The notes beneath the pieces are model-generated. The model was not told the DNA's origin and searched no databases. It was given only the letters and a program-made list of their open reading frames with translations. This document shows positions 61,939-64,000 of a stretch of 64,000 bases of DNA, piece after piece. Each line of letters begins with the position of its first letter. Positions within the stretch are counted from its first letter, which is position 1. Location of the stretch: the NCBI RefSeq assembly GCF_001402915.1, contig NZ_CP012945.1, forward strand, positions 3,449,501 through 3,513,500, in the 5' to 3' direction. The translations under genes and the position numbers were made by a program. This stretch comes from Devosia sp. A16 (GTDB lineage: Bacteria > Pseudomonadota > Alphaproteobacteria > Rhizobiales > Devosiaceae).

Positions 61939-63243
61939 GTGTTTTCGATTTCGCGTGACGACCTCGGTCCGAACTTCACCTTCGGCGCCGCCACCGCTGC
62001 CTACCAGATCGAAGGCGGCCAGACCGATGGTCGCGGGACGTCGATCTGGGATACCTTCTCCTCCACCCCTGGCAACGTGAAGAACCTCGATACCGGCGCC
62101 GTCGCCTGCGACCACTACAACCGCTGGCCCGGCGATCTCGACCTGGTTCGCGATGGCGGCTTCGACGCCTACCGCTTCTCGTTCGCCTGGCCGCGGCTGT
62201 TCCCGGAAGGTATCGGCGCGGCGAACCCGAAAGGCCTCGATTTCTACGATCGCCTGATCGACGGCATGCTCGAGCGGGGCATCAAGCCCTATGCCACGCT
62301 CTATCATTGGGATCTGCCCAGCGCCTTGCAGGACAAGGGCGGCTGGATGAACCGCGACATCGCCAACTGGTTCGCCGAATACGCAACGCTGGTGGGGCAT
62401 CATTTCGGCGATCGGCTCGCCGCCACCGCCACCATCAACGAGCCCTGGTGTGTCGCCTATCTCAGCCACTTCCTCGGCGTGCACGCCCCGGGCTACCGCG
62501 ATCTGCGCGCAGCCGCGCGCGCCATGCACCATGTGCTGTTTGCCCATGGCACCGCCATCGACGCGCTGCGCGCCGAAAGCGTCAAGAACCTCGGCATCGT
62601 CCTGAACCTCGAAAAGGCCGAAGCGTTCTCCGACCGACCGGAGGATCTCGAGGCGCAGAACCTGGGCGATGCTCTGTTCAACCGCTGGTATCTCGACGGG
62701 GTGTTCAAGGGCCGCTACCCCGAAGAACTCACCAGCCGCCTTGCCGCCTATCTGCCCGATGGCTTCGAGCGCGATATGGAAGTCGTCTCCCGGCCGCTCG
62801 ATTGGTTGGGCATCAACTACTATACCAGGGGTCTCTACGCTGCCGGTCCCAACGGGCTGTTCGGCGCCGAGCGTCGTTCCGGAGACCTGGAAACCAGTGA
62901 CCTCGGCTGGGAGATCTACCCCAAGGGCCTCGAGGACCTGCTGGTGCGAGTCAACCGCGACTACACCAAGCTGCCGCTCTACGTCACCGAGACCGGCATG
63001 AGCGAGACCAATGACGAGCGTCGAGTGAAGTACTACGACGACCATCTGCGGGCCGTCGCCAACGCCCAGGGGCAGGGCGCCGATGTCAGGGGCTTCTTCG
63101 CCTGGTCGCTGCTCGACAACTACGAGTGGGCGCAAGGCTACACCTCGCGCTTCGGCATCGTGCATGTCGACTACGAGACGCAGATCCGCACCCCGAAGGC
63201 CAGCTACCGCGCCTTCCAGGGCATGCTGCACAACACGCGGTGA
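61939..63243 (+). CDS. GH1 beta-glucosidase
   Basis: 434 residues, full GH1 barrel. Begins FGAATAAYQIEGG, acid/base Glu168 in TINEPW, nucleophile Glu351 in YVTETGM (the usual TENG is TETG), and the C-terminal AWSLLDNYEWAQGYTSRFGIVHVDY. No signal peptide, so it hydrolyses imported beta-glucosides such as cellobiose in the cytoplasm. GTG start at 61939. Preceded by a LacI-type operator; no adjacent transporter. Confidence 0.94.
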   Translation: MFSISRDDLGPNFTFGAATAAYQIEGGQTDGRGTSIWDTFSSTPGNVKNLDTGAVACDHYNRWPGDLDLVRDGGFDAYRFSFAWPRLFPEGIGAANPKGLDFYDRLIDGMLERGIKPYATLYHWDLPSALQDKGGWMNRDIANWFAEYATLVGHHFGDRLAATATINEPWCVAYLSHFLGVHAPGYRDLRAAARAMHHVLFAHGTAIDALRAESVKNLGIVLNLEKAEAFSDRPEDLEAQNLGDALFNRWYLDGVFKGRYPEELTSRLAAYLPDGFERDMEVVSRPLDWLGINYYTRGLYAAGPNGLFGAERRSGDLETSDLGWEIYPKGLEDLLVRVNRDYTKLPLYVTETGMSETNDERRVKYYDDHLRAVANAQGQGADVRGFFAWSLLDNYEWAQGYTSRFGIVHVDYETQIRTPKASYRAFQGMLHNTR

Positions 63244-63281
63244 GGGGCGGCTGCTGAGCTCCTCGACGAGCGACCGCAGTC

Positions 63282-64000
63282 CTACATCGTCGGCGCGGGC
63301 GAGGCCGCATAAGTCACGGTGTGCTTGCCGTCGGCCCAGCTATATGTCGCCCAGCATGCGTCGTTCGCCGCAGCCTTGGGGCAGTTGCTGCCGTCGACCC
63401 ACACCCTGGCGAACGTACCCGCATCCGACTGGGTCAGCGTCGGCGCACCGCCCAGCACCTCGATCGGCTTGGCGAAACTGTCGCCCGAAACCGCAATGTC
63501 GATCTGGCACCCGCCATTGCCGCAGAACGCCGTGGCCGCGGCGCTGCACTGCAGGTTCTGCGGGTTGAGCACGTAGTCCGCGACGCCGTCCCCATCGAGG
63601 TCGGCGCTCATCGTCAGCGGCCGGTCGGCGCCCGCCACCAACGCGCCGCCCAACTGCTTGCAGCTCTCGGCATAGCCTGCGATCACCTTCTCGACGCCTT
63701 CGGGCAGCCCGGGGGAAGCGGGCTCGCCATTCTGCAAGGCGAAGAACTGCTGCATCGACGCCTCGATATTGGCCTTCAGCGCGGCGATCCGTTCGGTATA
63801 GACTTTGCGCAGGCAGGTGATGTCGGCGCCGCATTTGCCACGCGCCGCGAGGAATGCCTCCGCCTCGTCGTGCCGGGCGCCATTGGCGCCCATGAACATC
63901 GGCACCTTTTCATAGGCGAAGTAGAGCCCGCCCATCTCACTGTCGAGCGACGAGGTGACACCGTCGCGGCACACTGCCACTTCATCGGCGGCCGCCGCCT
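63282..64000 (-). CDS. Secreted LprI-like protein with Asp-rich calcium-loop motif (partial, N-terminus outside window)
   Basis: About 239 residues visible; the signal peptide is cut off, and the visible part begins with AAAADEVAVCRDG. The front half resembles the LprI-type (lysozyme inhibitor-like) N-domain: VCRDG, KCGADITCLRKVYTERIAAL. The second half has MSADLDGDGVADYVLNP, an Asp-rich loop of the FG-GAP/dockerin type, with CSAAATAFCGNGGCQI Cys-rich parts. Probably periplasmic or surface protein with several disulfides. Function unknown; a true start may lie upstream at a position outside the window. Confidence 0.7.
   Translation of the reverse strand, partial: AAAADEVAVCRDGVTSSLDSEMGGLYFAYEKVPMFMGANGARHDEAEAFLAARGKCGADITCLRKVYTERIAALKANIEASMQQFFALQNGEPASPGLPEGVEKVIAGYAESCKQLGGALVAGADRPLTMSADLDGDGVADYVLNPQNLQCSAAATAFCGNGGCQIDIAVSGDSFAKPIEVLGGAPTLTQSDAGTFARVWVDGSNCPKAAANDACWATYSWADGKHTVTYAASPAPTM

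Noticed and set aside
60277-63231. 984-codon open frame on the minus strand across mrp, GNAT and beta-glucosidase genes
   Set aside because: Antisense shadow typical of GC-rich codon bias; the plus-strand genes have full catalytic motifs.

Overview
The window is a stretch of GC-rich bacterial chromosome, densely coded, with many translationally coupled operons (ATGA and TGATG overlaps). The content suggests an alphaproteobacterium of the Hyphomicrobiales, most likely a Devosia-like organism: numerous family-5 and family-1 ABC importers, a Mrp ATPase carrying the rhizobial-type C-terminus, a DUF404/DUF403/transglutaminase cluster, and intergenic GC-rich palindromes. This assignment is inference from gene content. 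I see no rRNA, tRNA, CRISPR array, prophage or insertion sequence.

Layout. 1-4.8 kb is a sulfur/redox block: partial CcdA and a periplasmic thioredoxin (minus), a periplasmic rhodanese, then a tightly coupled operon of a YeeE/TsuA-like sulfur transporter, an exported protein made of 14 Cys-containing hexapeptide repeats, a His/Cys-rich protein of unknown function and a GNAT acetyltransferase. 5-21 kb is a divergent peptidoglycan-recycling locus. Leftwards run murQ, a family-5 ABC importer, a serine hydrolase and anmK; rightwards run a MurR-like RpiR regulator, nagZ and a second family-5 ABC importer. 21-28.5 kb is a third family-5 importer, with an XRE-cupin regulator, a GAF protein and an NlpC/P60 endopeptidase, which fits uptake of murein-type peptides.

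28.6-38.4 kb holds an NAD(P)-dependent epimerase-like protein and a ROK-regulated sugar ABC operon (SBP, MalF/MalG-type permeases, UgpC-type ATPase, two SDRs, one TIM-barrel isomerase). 38.9-45.3 kb has a WecA/MraY-type glycosyltransferase, an overlooked 52-residue membrane protein, a CAP lipoprotein, the ATP-grasp/alpha-E/transglutaminase trio (the last without its catalytic Cys) and an AEC transporter. 45.5-53 kb holds glpR-glpD-glpK, a 2-hydroxyacid dehydrogenase, an SDR and a GH13 alpha-glucosidase. 53-64 kb holds a small secreted protein, an AbrB-type transporter, an M20 amidohydrolase, etfBA, an aromatic/aspartate aminotransferase, transaldolase, Mrp, a GNAT, a GH1 beta-glucosidase behind a consensus LacI-type operator, and a partial secreted LprI-like protein.

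Fourteen GC-rich nested palindromes punctuate the intergenic spaces. All four SBP-to-permease junctions contain a strong hairpin or one of these palindromes, which probably sets the excess of binding protein over membrane components. The most unusual material is the Cys-hexapeptide operon at 2.2-4.8 kb and the triple-transporter cell-wall recycling region at 5-28.5 kb.
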